Below the pieces are notes generated by a model. It was not told the DNA's origin and ran no database searches. It worked only from the letters and a program-made list of their open reading frames with translations. Positions 8,506-16,137 of a stretch of 21,535 bases of DNA are shown here, piece after piece (position 1 is the first letter of the stretch; every line of letters starts with the position of its first letter). A program made the translations under genes and the position numbers. This DNA is from Pseudomonadota bacterium (GTDB lineage: Bacteria; Desulfobacterota; BSN033; WVXP01; G020346125), in NCBI GenBank assembly GCA_030608745.1, contig JAUWDQ010000006.1, positions 1-21,535 on the forward strand. Direction: 5' to 3'.

Positions 8506-9924
8506 TCAGGTCTGAGCGCGGGCCTTTAATCGGTCAATGTTCAGGATATAAACCATTTTGCCACTTTTCAGATGCGAAATGGCCGTTATATATTTTAACC
8601 CCTTTCTCTCCTGCTCTGCGGTCTTTACGAACAGGCTTCTATTCCTCAATACCCTATCCACCAATATGGCTATTATTTGGTTCCTCTCTCCTGCCAGAAC
8701 TATCCCCTGGGACCTCTTCACCCTCGTCATACCGAGGTTGAATACCCTGGATAGTTTAACCAAGGGAATTCTTTTTCCCTTAAGCGTAATGGAATCCTGG
8801 GAGGCAATGTTCTCAGCGTAGTCATCGGCAAGCGTATAGGATTTCATTACCGAGTCGCTTGGAATGCCAAATATCCGATTTTGTGTCTCAACGAGCAAAA
8901 CCCTCTGTACCCCGTATAACCTTTGCCCGAATATTTTTCGCTGAAACTGCTCCGAAATGTCGCCCAAACCCCCGAAGCAACTCCTTAGGGAACCCTGGAT
9001 TCTTTCCAATTCGTCCGATAAGCCACTCATTCCGTCATCGAATAGGAGTTCATCCTTCATATTCTTAAATTGGTGAAGAGCCCTCCCTAAACGGTTTTCC
9101 CCCTCGAATAGCCTCATCCGATCTTTTTCTAAATCCGAACAGAGCTTCTGAAATATCTCGTCTGGAGCCTCGCCCTTTCTTGCCCCCCTATCTAATCCCA
9201 AAAGTTGAAAGTGGGAATTGATACCTTCAACCACGAGGTTCTTGAATATGAGCAACTCCCCTTTCTCCATGGTCAGGAACTTTATGACTTCCTTTCCATC
9301 CTGCAAGAACCTCAGGGCCTCCGGTGTAATGCTCTTTTCATCATTGAGCAGATAGAGAGAGACCTTGCCCATCATATTGATAATCTCCAAAAGGGAATCA
9401 TTATCCCTGTAAGCGGCTTTCAATCCACCCAGAGCCGCAATGATTTTCTTGAGGATCTCGCTATTGAATTCCCACTCCAGGGAAAGGAGTTCTACCTCCA
9501 AAGTTTCGACACCCTTGGGCAGTTTTTCCCCTCCCAGAGGCTTTTCGACGGGTTTGGTTTTCGCCGGGATGGACGCTATCTCCTCCGTTACGGACTTGGC
9601 CGCCGGGGCTGTTACGATCTCTTCGCCCACAGGCTCGGCCTCCGGGGTTGTTATGATCTCTTCTCCCACAGGCCCGGCCGACGGGGCTGTTACGATCTCT
9701 TCGCCTACCGGCTCGGCCTCTGGGGCGGTCTCTCGAAGCACCTCCCTCTCAAGGGGCTCCTCCATCACCTCGGGAGAAATGTCGGGAATGAGTTCCGCCT
9801 GTATGGGGATGCCCCCTTTTCCTCCTGCCGGCCCAATTCCTTCATCAGTACCCTCTTCCACGAAGAGGGAATCCACCGCCGATTCGATCTCTTCATCCAG
9901 ATCTTCTATACCATCTTTTTCCAT
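8506..9924 (-). CDS. CheW-domain adaptor with repetitive acidic N-terminus
   Basis: This 472-aa cytosolic protein ends in a CheW-like domain (about 328-470: VQRVLLVETQNRIFGIPSDSV, then GKRIPLVKLSRVFNLG and IAILVDRVLR). Such domains bridge receptors and CheA kinases. There is no CheA catalytic domain in this protein or elsewhere in the window. Residues 72-122 hold about four copies of a 13-residue repeat (PVGEEIVTAP-type), following an acidic tail. The helical middle (about 127-320) includes a WEFNSEILKKIIAALGGLK segment that resembles HPt-like or adaptor helices; that reading is weak. The gene is 42 nt downstream of mglA, with a poor ribosome site. It probably couples receptors or the GTPase to downstream partners. 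Confidence 0.85.
   Translation of the reverse strand: MEKDGIEDLDEEIESAVDSLFVEEGTDEGIGPAGGKGGIPIQAELIPDISPEVMEEPLEREVLRETAPEAEPVGEEIVTAPSAGPVGEEIITTPEAEPVGEEIVTAPAAKSVTEEIASIPAKTKPVEKPLGGEKLPKGVETLEVELLSLEWEFNSEILKKIIAALGGLKAAYRDNDSLLEIINMMGKVSLYLLNDEKSITPEALRFLQDGKEVIKFLTMEKGELLIFKNLVVEGINSHFQLLGLDRGARKGEAPDEIFQKLCSDLEKDRMRLFEGENRLGRALHQFKNMKDELLFDDGMSGLSDELERIQGSLRSCFGGLGDISEQFQRKIFGQRLYGVQRVLLVETQNRIFGIPSDSVMKSYTLADDYAENIASQDSITLKGKRIPLVKLSRVFNLGMTRVKRSQGIVLAGERNQIIAILVDRVLRNRSLFVKTAEQERKGLKYITAISHLKSGKMVYILNIDRLKARAQT
9559..9711 (-). repeat. 39-bp in-frame tandem repeat inside the CheW-adaptor gene
   Basis: Three good copies and one degenerate copy of a 39-bp unit encode the 13-residue repeat PVGEEI(V/I)T(A/T)P. 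It is in frame and coding, so copy-number change would alter linker length without a frameshift. Confidence 0.8.
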
Positions 9925-9966
9925 AAAAACCCAATCCTATCCGAAGATGGTGTTCTCAGGGACCAC

Positions 9967-10590
9967 TTAAAGTCGATCCATGGAGAGAACCTTTCGACTT
10001 ACCTCCTTCACAACCAATTTACTGATTTCCCTCAATGTCTCAAAAACCCCGAACCCCTTCAAAGCACTGGCTTCAATTGTCGGGACCTTAAGCATCGAAT
10101 TCAAATCCTTTTCGAGGATCTCCACGGGAAGAAGCTCGGAGTCGGTTCCGCCTAAATCCCGCTTATTATACTGCATGACCAAAGGAACTGTTCGAATGCT
10201 CAGCCTCTTTTCGGCCAAATTCTTGGCCAAGTTGATCAAGCTCTCGATATTTTTCTTTCGCTGTACCTTGAGGGAATCAGCGACGAATACTATCCCATCC
10301 ACCCCCTTTAATACCAGTTTTCTGGTGGCATCGTAGTGAACTTGTCCCGGGACCGTATAGAGCTGTACCCTGATGTCGAAGCCCCTAATTTTGCCCAGAT
10401 TGAGCGAGAGAAAGTCGAAGAAGATAGTTCGATCTCCCCCTTTCGTGTCGATGGAAACCATTTTCCCCTTGGTTTTTCCAGTAGTCTTGCTGTAAATGTA
10501 TTGCAAGTTGGTGGTCTTACCACAAAAGCCCGCCCCATAATAGATGATCTTGCATTGAATTTCATCTTTACTGAAATTGATAAACGGCAT
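9967..10590 (-). CDS. mglA: MglA-like Ras-family GTPase (polarity switch)
   Basis: This 207-aa small GTPase is close in layout to Myxococcus MglA, which sets the leading pole and T4P activity. The P-loop GAGFCGKTTNLQ (from residue 19), the intrinsic arginine R54 in GGDRTIFF, and the MglA-specific TVPGQVHYDATR (79-90) are present. In the last of these, Thr replaces the DxxG aspartate and Q83 is the catalytic glutamine. The base-recognition motif is NKRD (142-145). It lies 6 nt downstream of a roadblock gene, the usual mglB-mglA order. The family call is strong; the role in pilus polarity is inferred from context. Confidence 0.93.
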   Translation of the reverse strand: MPFINFSKDEIQCKIIYYGAGFCGKTTNLQYIYSKTTGKTKGKMVSIDTKGGDRTIFFDFLSLNLGKIRGFDIRVQLYTVPGQVHYDATRKLVLKGVDGIVFVADSLKVQRKKNIESLINLAKNLAEKRLSIRTVPLVMQYNKRDLGGTDSELLPVEILEKDLNSMLKVPTIEASALKGFGVFETLREISKLVVKEVSRKVLSMDRL

Positions 10591-10596
10591 ACTAGA

Positions 10597-11019
10597 TCAC
10601 TCGGAGTTCATGTATTTGGATCTCTCGAAAACCGCGGAAAAGATCTCCAAAAGTTCGTCGGTGACTTTGTTTACCCTTAATCTCACCAATCCAAGGGAGG
10701 TCTTATTATCGAAGATAGTTACCACGATGAGGTGTTCGCCCACCCCCGAAAAATAGATATTTTCCTTATTCCCCTTGTGAAAAAGGAGGTTGAACTCATC
10801 TTCACCAAGGAGCTTTGCAATTTCCGCCGTTGCCCCGAAGTTGGCTGCCGTTAGGGCCGAAAGCGCCGCAACATCCACCGTTGAGGGATTGCCACTGTGT
10901 GCGATTAATTGCCCAGACCTATCGATCAAGAATACGCAATGTGCTGCTGAACTCGTTACCAGCTTGTTCAGACACCCATCGATCCTGACTATATCCTTGC
11001 CGGAGAGAATAATATTCAT
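10597..11019 (-). CDS. Roadblock/LC7 protein, MglB-like
   Basis: This 140-aa single-domain protein has the roadblock/LC7 pattern: an N-terminal helix, a beta hairpin VFLIDRSGQLIAHSG, the helix DVAALSALTAANFGATAEIAK, then FNLLFHKGNKENIYFSGVGEHLIVVTIF, and a final helix. In Myxococcus, MglB homodimers are the GTPase-activating protein for MglA. Here the gene sits immediately upstream of mglA, and its ATG overlaps the preceding gene's stop by 4 nt. The function as the GAP of the neighbouring GTPase is inferred from synteny. Other roadblock domains in the operon could compete for the same partner. Confidence 0.88.
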   Translation of the reverse strand: MNIILSGKDIVRIDGCLNKLVTSSAAHCVFLIDRSGQLIAHSGNPSTVDVAALSALTAANFGATAEIAKLLGEDEFNLLFHKGNKENIYFSGVGEHLIVVTIFDNKTSLGLVRLRVNKVTDELLEIFSAVFERSKYMNSE

Positions 11020-12053
11020 CTTTTCTTGATAAAGTGTCTCCCGAAAATCTCGGGCATAGTTGTCTCAAGGTTGAATTTCTTTATTTCTGTTCTGAAGTCG
11101 ACCTTAATCTGATCCAGTTCCCCTTTCACGTGATCCAATATCTTTTTTTTCGAGAACTTATTTGAAAGAGCTTCTAACGTTAGTCCCAAACATTCCCCCA
11201 ATCCCCTTGTCAAGTCACGGATAACCGTATTTCCCGTGAAGACGATTTTTCCGTCTTCATACCTGAACTCTGCGGCGAAGGGATCCAAAAAAGGGTACTC
11301 ATTGGACTTCTTAACCAGTACCCTTCTCAACTCTGAACTGAAGATTCCCTTCTTGATCAATCCATCCACAACGGTCTCAATACTGGAGATGGTATCTTGA
11401 AGTACCCTGAGCAAGTCTTGGAGGTCCTCCCCTTCATTGATCTCTGACATGTGATCCGAAGGTGTGGGGAGATCAGCTCGGTACACATGGAAGACGACCC
11501 CGGCTCCCTGAGCCTCCTCCAAGATCCGACTGAGAAGATTCCTCCCCGAAACGAGATTTCCGTCCTTCGCGGTAAGGATCGTTTCGATGGGCTCCCCCTC
11601 TTGAAAGAAGATCACTCCACTCCCCTTGCCATCTCTTAAGGCGATTTCGATATACCCCGTATGTTTTTGCTCGCCTAACCTATCTATGAATCGTTGCAGG
11701 CTTGTGAAATCCGTGGAAAGATCCCTATAGAGGATTTCCCTTTTCAGTGTGCTCGCCAAAACTGTGACCATTTCAGGGGCGAGTTGATATACGCTAATCA
11801 CGCCATCCTGCTCTTTTGCTTTGGATATGATATTGGTGATGGCCCTTTGGCCGACTCTCTTCTTGTCTCCAATCTGCTCGATGGCATTGATAATATCCCC
11901 CGAATCCATAAAGAACATGGCTTCATAATCCATGAAGCCGATTTTAACATATCCACTGAAATCCTCCCCTTTCAGTGAAAGGAGCAAACCATTGAGGTTC
12001 GTATAAGAGGTGCTCAAATTCTTGTGTATTACTTCCCCTTTTGGAAAAATCAT
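11016..12053 (-). CDS. Tandem PATAN-like (DUF4388-like) domain protein
   Basis: This 345-aa protein has a clear internal duplication: residues about 11-93 and 110-194 align (KNLSTSYTNL with RDLSTDFTSL, FSGYVKIGF with HTGYIEIAL, FFMDSGDIINAI with IFFQEGEPIETI, ISVYQLAPE with FHVYRADLP). Each repeat resembles the DUF4388/PATAN effector fold. A helical C-terminal domain (about 205-345) is not recognised. There is no signal peptide or membrane helix. A good AAGGAAT ribosome site precedes the ATG, 5 nt after the response-regulator stop. Between the receiver protein and mglBA, it may relay signal to the GTPase pair; that is inference. Confidence 0.75.
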   Translation of the reverse strand: MIFPKGEVIHKNLSTSYTNLNGLLLSLKGEDFSGYVKIGFMDYEAMFFMDSGDIINAIEQIGDKKRVGQRAITNIISKAKEQDGVISVYQLAPEMVTVLASTLKREILYRDLSTDFTSLQRFIDRLGEQKHTGYIEIALRDGKGSGVIFFQEGEPIETILTAKDGNLVSGRNLLSRILEEAQGAGVVFHVYRADLPTPSDHMSEINEGEDLQDLLRVLQDTISSIETVVDGLIKKGIFSSELRRVLVKKSNEYPFLDPFAAEFRYEDGKIVFTGNTVIRDLTRGLGECLGLTLEALSNKFSKKKILDHVKGELDQIKVDFRTEIKKFNLETTMPEIFGRHFIKKR

Positions 12054-12058
12054 ATTCC

Positions 12059-13213
12059 TTATCCTTTCCCCTGTGCGATACTATCCAGCGTCTTTTTCAA
12101 TGAATCGAGGAAGCGGTTGAACTGAGCCTCTTTTTTCAATGCGACTCCGTAATAGTTGGACCCGTGTTTGAAGATCATCTTCCCCTGCGGAACATCTCCA
12201 TAGAGTATTCGGTTAAGCTTACCCATTCTAAAAAGGTTTCCTACCCTGTCCCCAAATAACCCGAGGAAGGCGGCCAGTACTCCTTCCTCTTCTATCTCGG
12301 CCATGGATTCGAAGGCTTCTACCTTCCCGGTTTTGGATGCGACTATGATCCCTTCGCATTCCGGGATCTTCATGATCAACTTGCAGATTCGATGGAATAG
12401 GTCCGCTTTCTCCCGTTTTTCCTTCTCCCCTCCCCCTTCCAAATGGTCAAACGCCCTGTCCACTTGGCTTGCCGGAGTCTCTTTTCTCCCTGGCTTTTCC
12501 GCCTTTTCAATTTCCGAACTTGCCGCTCCTCCCTCGTCTTTCCTCTTCATTCCCTCCACCAGCAAGTGTTCCCAGGCCGAGGAAATCGTCTCACGAGGTG
12601 GAACGACTCCGATATTGGATACAAATTTTCCCTCCTGCCATCCAAGGATGGTGTAGAAGGCTTTTTCACCCACTATATCATCGCATTCGGCATGGACGAC
12701 CTCCCCGTCATTAAAGTAAATTACCCCCCTATGAGTGTCTTTCGTAATGACCAACGAGGTCGTTACCCGGCCGAGACAATTCATTTGAACGATATCGGTC
12801 AATTGGAGGTCGAAGAGCTTCCCTTCGAATCCCCTCTTTTCCTTGATGAGATCCAAAATCAATTTTCTGATTTCATTGATTTCAAAAGGTTTTTCGATGT
12901 AATGGAGCGATCCCCTTTTGCTCGCCTCCTTTTGTACATCCGAAGACCCATAGGCCGTCATGATGATCACCTTCGTCTTTGGAAAATCCCTCTTAACGCG
13001 GACCAACAGATCCAAACCATTGATATCGGGCATTCGAATGTCCGAAATAACCAGGTCAATGGGCATTTTACTCAGAACATCGAGGGCCTCTCTCCCGTTG
13101 TTAGCGATCTCCACTCCGTATTTATCCCTGTCCCTTGAGAGGCTTTTAGCCATACTCCAGGTGAGAGTTTCCTCATCGTCCACTATGAGTATCTTCTTCA
13201 ACTCCTTTGTCAT
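12059..13213 (-). CDS. Response regulator: REC - PATAN (DUF4388) - roadblock-like
   Basis: The 384-aa protein has three parts. The receiver domain (1-120) has D13/D14, phospho-acceptor D58 (VISDIRMPDINGLDLL), T86 and K108. A DUF4388/PATAN domain follows (about 126-235: FEGKLFDLQLTDIVQM, RGVIYFNDGEVVHAE, ILGWQEGKF). After a charged linker, the C-terminal domain (about 272-375) has roadblock/LC7 features (ECEGIIVASKTGKVEAF, GVLAAFLGLFGDRVG, then KMIFKHGSNYYGVAL). No DNA-binding domain is present, so output should be protein-protein. PATAN-REC proteins are known to act on the pilus motor in cyanobacterial phototaxis. The AAGGAG site lies 4 nt before the ATG. The roadblock assignment is by pattern. 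Confidence 0.88.
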   Translation of the reverse strand: MTKELKKILIVDDEETLTWSMAKSLSRDRDKYGVEIANNGREALDVLSKMPIDLVISDIRMPDINGLDLLVRVKRDFPKTKVIIMTAYGSSDVQKEASKRGSLHYIEKPFEINEIRKLILDLIKEKRGFEGKLFDLQLTDIVQMNCLGRVTTSLVITKDTHRGVIYFNDGEVVHAECDDIVGEKAFYTILGWQEGKFVSNIGVVPPRETISSAWEHLLVEGMKRKDEGGAASSEIEKAEKPGRKETPASQVDRAFDHLEGGGEKEKREKADLFHRICKLIMKIPECEGIIVASKTGKVEAFESMAEIEEEGVLAAFLGLFGDRVGNLFRMGKLNRILYGDVPQGKMIFKHGSNYYGVALKKEAQFNRFLDSLKKTLDSIAQGKG

Positions 13214-13244
13214 TTTCTCCTTCCCATTTGCCGTCAGGCCAAAC

Positions 13245-14132
13245 TCATTCGGAAGAGTGCTTTTTCCTCAGTCGTTCTATAGCCGCCTTTAAGCTTTCCT
13301 GCATTCTCTCGAGAGAATCGGCAAGCATGCCAACCTCATCGCTGGAATTTATCTCGATCCTGGTGTCCAAGTCCCCCAGGCTGATTCGGTCGGCTACGTC
13401 GGTCAGGTATGTAATGGGTTTAACAACAGTTCTCGAATAGATGGAGGTAACCAGGATGACAACGATAAGGGATACGCCCATTACAATCAGGAAGTGAATT
13501 CGTGTCCTTTCGACTTTGTTGATTATTCGATGTTCGATCTGTTTGGCCGGCTTGGAGAATTCATCGATAGAGGTGGTGGCCGCGACCACGAGATCGGTTC
13601 CCTCGATGGGAGCGCAAAACCTGTACTTGCGCCTCCGCACGCCGTCGGCGTCCTTCCAGTCATAGTAACCGCGGGCCCTTCCCTTCAAACTGGTCTCTAT
13701 GATCGACCGGAATTCAGGGAGTTTTTCGGCTAACAAAAGGAGATCCCTTCCGACGACCTTCGGGTTTTTGTTGAAACGGCTAATGCCCTTGTTGTCGTGG
13801 ACGGATGTATATCCAGATTTGCCCACTCCCACTTTTTGTACGGCTATGGCCTTGAGGGCTGGCGAATTATAGAATTCGCCTTTGGTGAAATGAGGATGAG
13901 ATTTGATGAATATCTCGATCTGTTTGGCTATGTCCAGGGCCTTCTGTCTTATCATCTTCTCCCCCAAATCATTGAGGGTCCGGGCGCCTTCCTCTGTTGC
14001 TATGGATTTAATCTCCTCGGTCTGCCTGATGTAAATAAATCCAATCACACCAAATGATATGACGAGGGGGATCAAGATCCCGATGGTCAATTTGGTCAAC
14101 AGGCTGATTCCCCTCCTTCTCGTTTCCGCCAT
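13245..14132 (-). CDS. Cache-HAMP membrane sensor without output domain
   Basis: The 295-aa inner-membrane protein has a first helix at about 17-38, a periplasmic Cache-type sensor (about 40-210), a second helix (about 217-238) and a cytosolic HAMP domain (about 240-292). The Cache part carries GKSGYTSVHDNKG and GYYDWKDADGVRRRKY, followed by GTDLVVAATTSIDEF. It ends right after HAMP, with no methyl-accepting, kinase, cyclase or phosphatase module, although similar sensors normally carry one. The reading frame ends cleanly (stop at 13245) and the next gene starts 31 nt on, so it is not obviously a broken chemoreceptor. AAGGAG precedes the ATG by 8 nt. Confidence 0.88.
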   Translation of the reverse strand: MAETRRRGISLLTKLTIGILIPLVISFGVIGFIYIRQTEEIKSIATEEGARTLNDLGEKMIRQKALDIAKQIEIFIKSHPHFTKGEFYNSPALKAIAVQKVGVGKSGYTSVHDNKGISRFNKNPKVVGRDLLLLAEKLPEFRSIIETSLKGRARGYYDWKDADGVRRRKYRFCAPIEGTDLVVAATTSIDEFSKPAKQIEHRIINKVERTRIHFLIVMGVSLIVVILVTSIYSRTVVKPITYLTDVADRISLGDLDTRIEINSSDEVGMLADSLERMQESLKAAIERLRKKHSSE

Positions 14133-14152
14133 GATCCTGTCTCCTTATCCTT

Positions 14153-14617
14153 CTAACTCGGGGTAGACGAGCTTATATCTTCGGGCACCAATTGGTTGAG
14201 GATCTCCCTGTACTCCTGATCTAAATACTCCTTTTGGAGTAACCTTTTTCTCCTCCACTCTCCCTTTTGAACCAGTTCCTGCATTTTCGAATTCCCCTGT
14301 ATCTCAGAGGTTATCACATTCATCTTCGATCTCAGAATGGAGATGTCCACGTTTGGATCGCAAAACACCACCAAGCTAAAGTTCTTCACGCTCATGACCA
14401 TCACTCTTCCATCTTCAAAGAGAAATTCCAGGTTCCCCGGACTGCTGCTCAAGTTCTCCAGTAGGCCAATGACCTGGGTTACCTCCTTTCCCATCATTGC
14501 CAGATGTTTCATAAAGACGATGGGCATTTCCCTCCCCAATATCTTCCCCATATTATTACAGAGAAAATACCCCCAGACTCCCTTCAGGGAATTGATCTCC
14601 ATGAGCTTTTCTTTCAT
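14153..14617 (-). CDS. Roadblock/LC7-like protein, first gene of the operon
   Basis: This 154-aa cytosolic protein has a roadblock-like order of elements: GVWGYFLCNNMGKILGREMP, a long helix with KEVTQVIGLLENL, LEFLFEDGRVMVMSVKNFSLVVFCDP, then the helix ISILRSKMNVITSEI. A charged C-terminal tail (about 115-154) follows. The ATG at 14617 has GAGG 8 nt upstream; a TTG one codon earlier is less likely. It is the promoter-proximal gene, about 20 nt after the predicted sigma-54 transcription start. It is a probable partner of the GTPase or of the other roadblock domains. Confidence 0.78.
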   Translation of the reverse strand: MKEKLMEINSLKGVWGYFLCNNMGKILGREMPIVFMKHLAMMGKEVTQVIGLLENLSSSPGNLEFLFEDGRVMVMSVKNFSLVVFCDPNVDISILRSKMNVITSEIQGNSKMQELVQKGEWRRKRLLQKEYLDQEYREILNQLVPEDISSSTPS

Positions 14618-14645
14618 CAATAGTAACCTCGCGATTAGAATGTGT

Positions 14646-14663
14646 AAGCAAAATGAATGCCAA
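14646..14663 (-). promoter_or_regulatory. Sigma-54 (RpoN) promoter of the signalling-pil operon
   Basis: The minus strand reads TTGGCATTCATTTTGCTT. The invariant GG (-24, at 14661-14660) and GC (-12, at 14649-14648) are exactly 10 nt apart. The consensus TGGCAC-N5-TTGCW is matched with one mismatch (T for C). The predicted start is about 14637, leaving a leader of about 20 nt before the ATG at 14617. The operon itself encodes an NtrC-type activator. A candidate upstream activator site, not verified, is the imperfect palindrome TGGTCGATTTTTAGCCA at 14778-14794. Confidence 0.8.
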
Positions 14664-15073
14664 TTATTGTCTTTTTATGGAAAGCAATTTAACTTCTTAA
14701 TATTATTGGATTTTTCTCACAATGCAAAAATCAGTAAATAATGGGGTTATCAAAAAAGGTCCACATACTAAACGAAATGGTCGATTTTTAGCCACAGTTT
14801 CCTACTCCCTTTTGTGAGCTATTTCAGGCCATTCATTCGTCTAGGGCCAAAGTCAGGTAAACATAATTGGCAGATTAGGCTAAAATAACAGGAATTTATA
14901 TGTAAGTTCTAATAATTTACATTAATATATTCATCACATCTATTTACAGTAAAAGGAATAATTTTTATTATATGGACTATTTTCGACCATATGGACAAAA
15001 ATTGTTCATTTTAGGTGGGATGGAAAGTTCGAAAATAATCCACCTCTTTAGCGGCCTTTGTCTTTTTTCCGCC
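14664..15073. other. AT-rich divergent intergenic region
   Basis: No gene or RNA is seen here. The stretch is strongly AT-rich compared with the flanking genes. It carries an ATATGGAC direct repeat (around 14970-14977 and 14989-14996; the second includes the palindrome CCATATGG). It presumably holds the upstream control sites of the two divergent transcription units. Confidence 0.5.
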
Positions 15074-15100
15074 TTGACTTTTATCCAGCCTTTATGTAAT
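15074..15100 (+). promoter_or_regulatory. Possible sigma-70 promoter of the TPR gene
   Basis: TTGACT (15074-15079) and TGTAAT (15095-15100) each match 5 of 6 consensus bases, but the spacer is only 15 nt. It lies about 35 nt before the start codon. This is a weak call. Confidence 0.3.
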
Positions 15101-15135
15101 TAATTGTTTGTAATAAAAAAGCCCCCTTTTGGTTG

Positions 15136-16086
15136 ATGCAGTTGAACTTACCGAAAGAACATCTCTTCGATATCGCTCAAAAGTACATAAAGAAGGGGCA
15201 GCACAAAAAGGCCATCAAGGAATACCGGAAAATCCTTGATAAGGACCCCAAGAATATACGGGTGCGCCTAAAATTGGGTGACCTATATCTTAAAAATGGA
15301 CATAAGGACAAGGCCATCGACGAATATATGAAGGTCGCCCAGCAATATGAGAATGATGACCTCAATTTTAGGGCTACCGCTATCTACAAGAAGATACTGT
15401 ACCTGGACCAACACTTAGTCGATGTCTATCATAAGTTGGCAAATCTCTATTTAAGGGAGAATTTGGTCGGCAGTGCCCGACTTCAGTATCATAATATCCT
15501 TAAAGTCCAGCCCGATGACCCCGTTGCCTTAGAGGCGCTGGAAAAAATCGAACAGAATAGGGTTCGGGCTCAAACCCAGTCCCAGGAAGGCCCCATCATC
15601 GAGCCACCTCCGATGGCCGAAGAACCCCATCCGGAGCATTCCCTTCCCGCCCGTGAAGAACCGAAGGATGAAGTGACCATTCTCGGCCCGTCCGAAATCG
15701 TTCAGGAAACGGAGGAGAAGGACTTCGAGGTGCACTATCACCTGGGCATTGCTTACAAGGAGATGGAGTTGATCGATCATGCCATTGCCGAATTTGAAAC
15801 TGCATCGGCGGATAAGGAGAGAAAATTCGATTGCCTGGTGATGTTGGGAATGTGCTTTATGGAAAAGGAGGAATACGAGAAAGCCATCCATTACTTTAAC
15901 GACGCCTCTCATGTCAAAAAACTCAACACAGAAGAGGTAATCAGGCTCCAATATCGGCTGGGGTCAGCTTATGAGAACAACGGTATGATGCAGGAAGCTC
16001 TAAAAGCCTACAATTATATCATCAGCCTTGATAGCGATTTTTTGGATGTAAGAAATAGAATTGAGCGCTTAAAGAGCGCTTCGTGA
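15136..16086 (+). CDS. Cytosolic tetratricopeptide-repeat protein
   Basis: The 316-aa protein has no signal peptide or membrane helix. TPR units are visible from about 6-140 (KYIKKGQHKKAIKEYRKIL, then DLYLKNGHKDKAIDEYMKV, then NLYLRENLVGSARLQYHNIL, each closing with DPKN-, ENDD- or PDDP-type turns). A Pro/Glu-rich linker (about 145-195) separates them from a second TPR block (about 197-312: HLGIAYKEMELIDHAIAEFE, CFMEKEEYEKAIHYF, LGSAYENNGMMQEALKAYN). The ATG at 15136 lacks a clear ribosome site; a TTG just before it is the alternative. Divergent from the MglA/pil operon and convergent with pilY1, it may be a pilus or GTPase effector. TPR proteins such as SgmX act downstream of MglA in Myxococcus; that parallel is inference. 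Confidence 0.85.
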   Translation: MQLNLPKEHLFDIAQKYIKKGQHKKAIKEYRKILDKDPKNIRVRLKLGDLYLKNGHKDKAIDEYMKVAQQYENDDLNFRATAIYKKILYLDQHLVDVYHKLANLYLRENLVGSARLQYHNILKVQPDDPVALEALEKIEQNRVRAQTQSQEGPIIEPPPMAEEPHPEHSLPAREEPKDEVTILGPSEIVQETEEKDFEVHYHLGIAYKEMELIDHAIAEFETASADKERKFDCLVMLGMCFMEKEEYEKAIHYFNDASHVKKLNTEEVIRLQYRLGSAYENNGMMQEALKAYNYIISLDSDFLDVRNRIERLKSAS

Positions 16087-16137
16087 AAGAAGGTTCCCGG
16101 GCTCGGCTTACAAACACAAAAGCGGGAAATGAATTAC

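Noticed and set aside
9559..9711. Regularly spaced repeats that might suggest a CRISPR array
   Set aside because: The units are contiguous, without unique spacers, and are in frame within a coding gene.
9205..10155. Plus-strand open frame with an apparent repeat rich in RGCYDLF
   Set aside because: The repeat is the antisense image of the 39-bp tandem repeat in the CheW-adaptor gene, and the frame also overlaps mglA.
14867..14880. Second sigma-54-like motif TTGGCAGATTAGGC on the plus strand
   Set aside because: GG and GC are 8 nt apart instead of 10, which is not tolerated by sigma-54.
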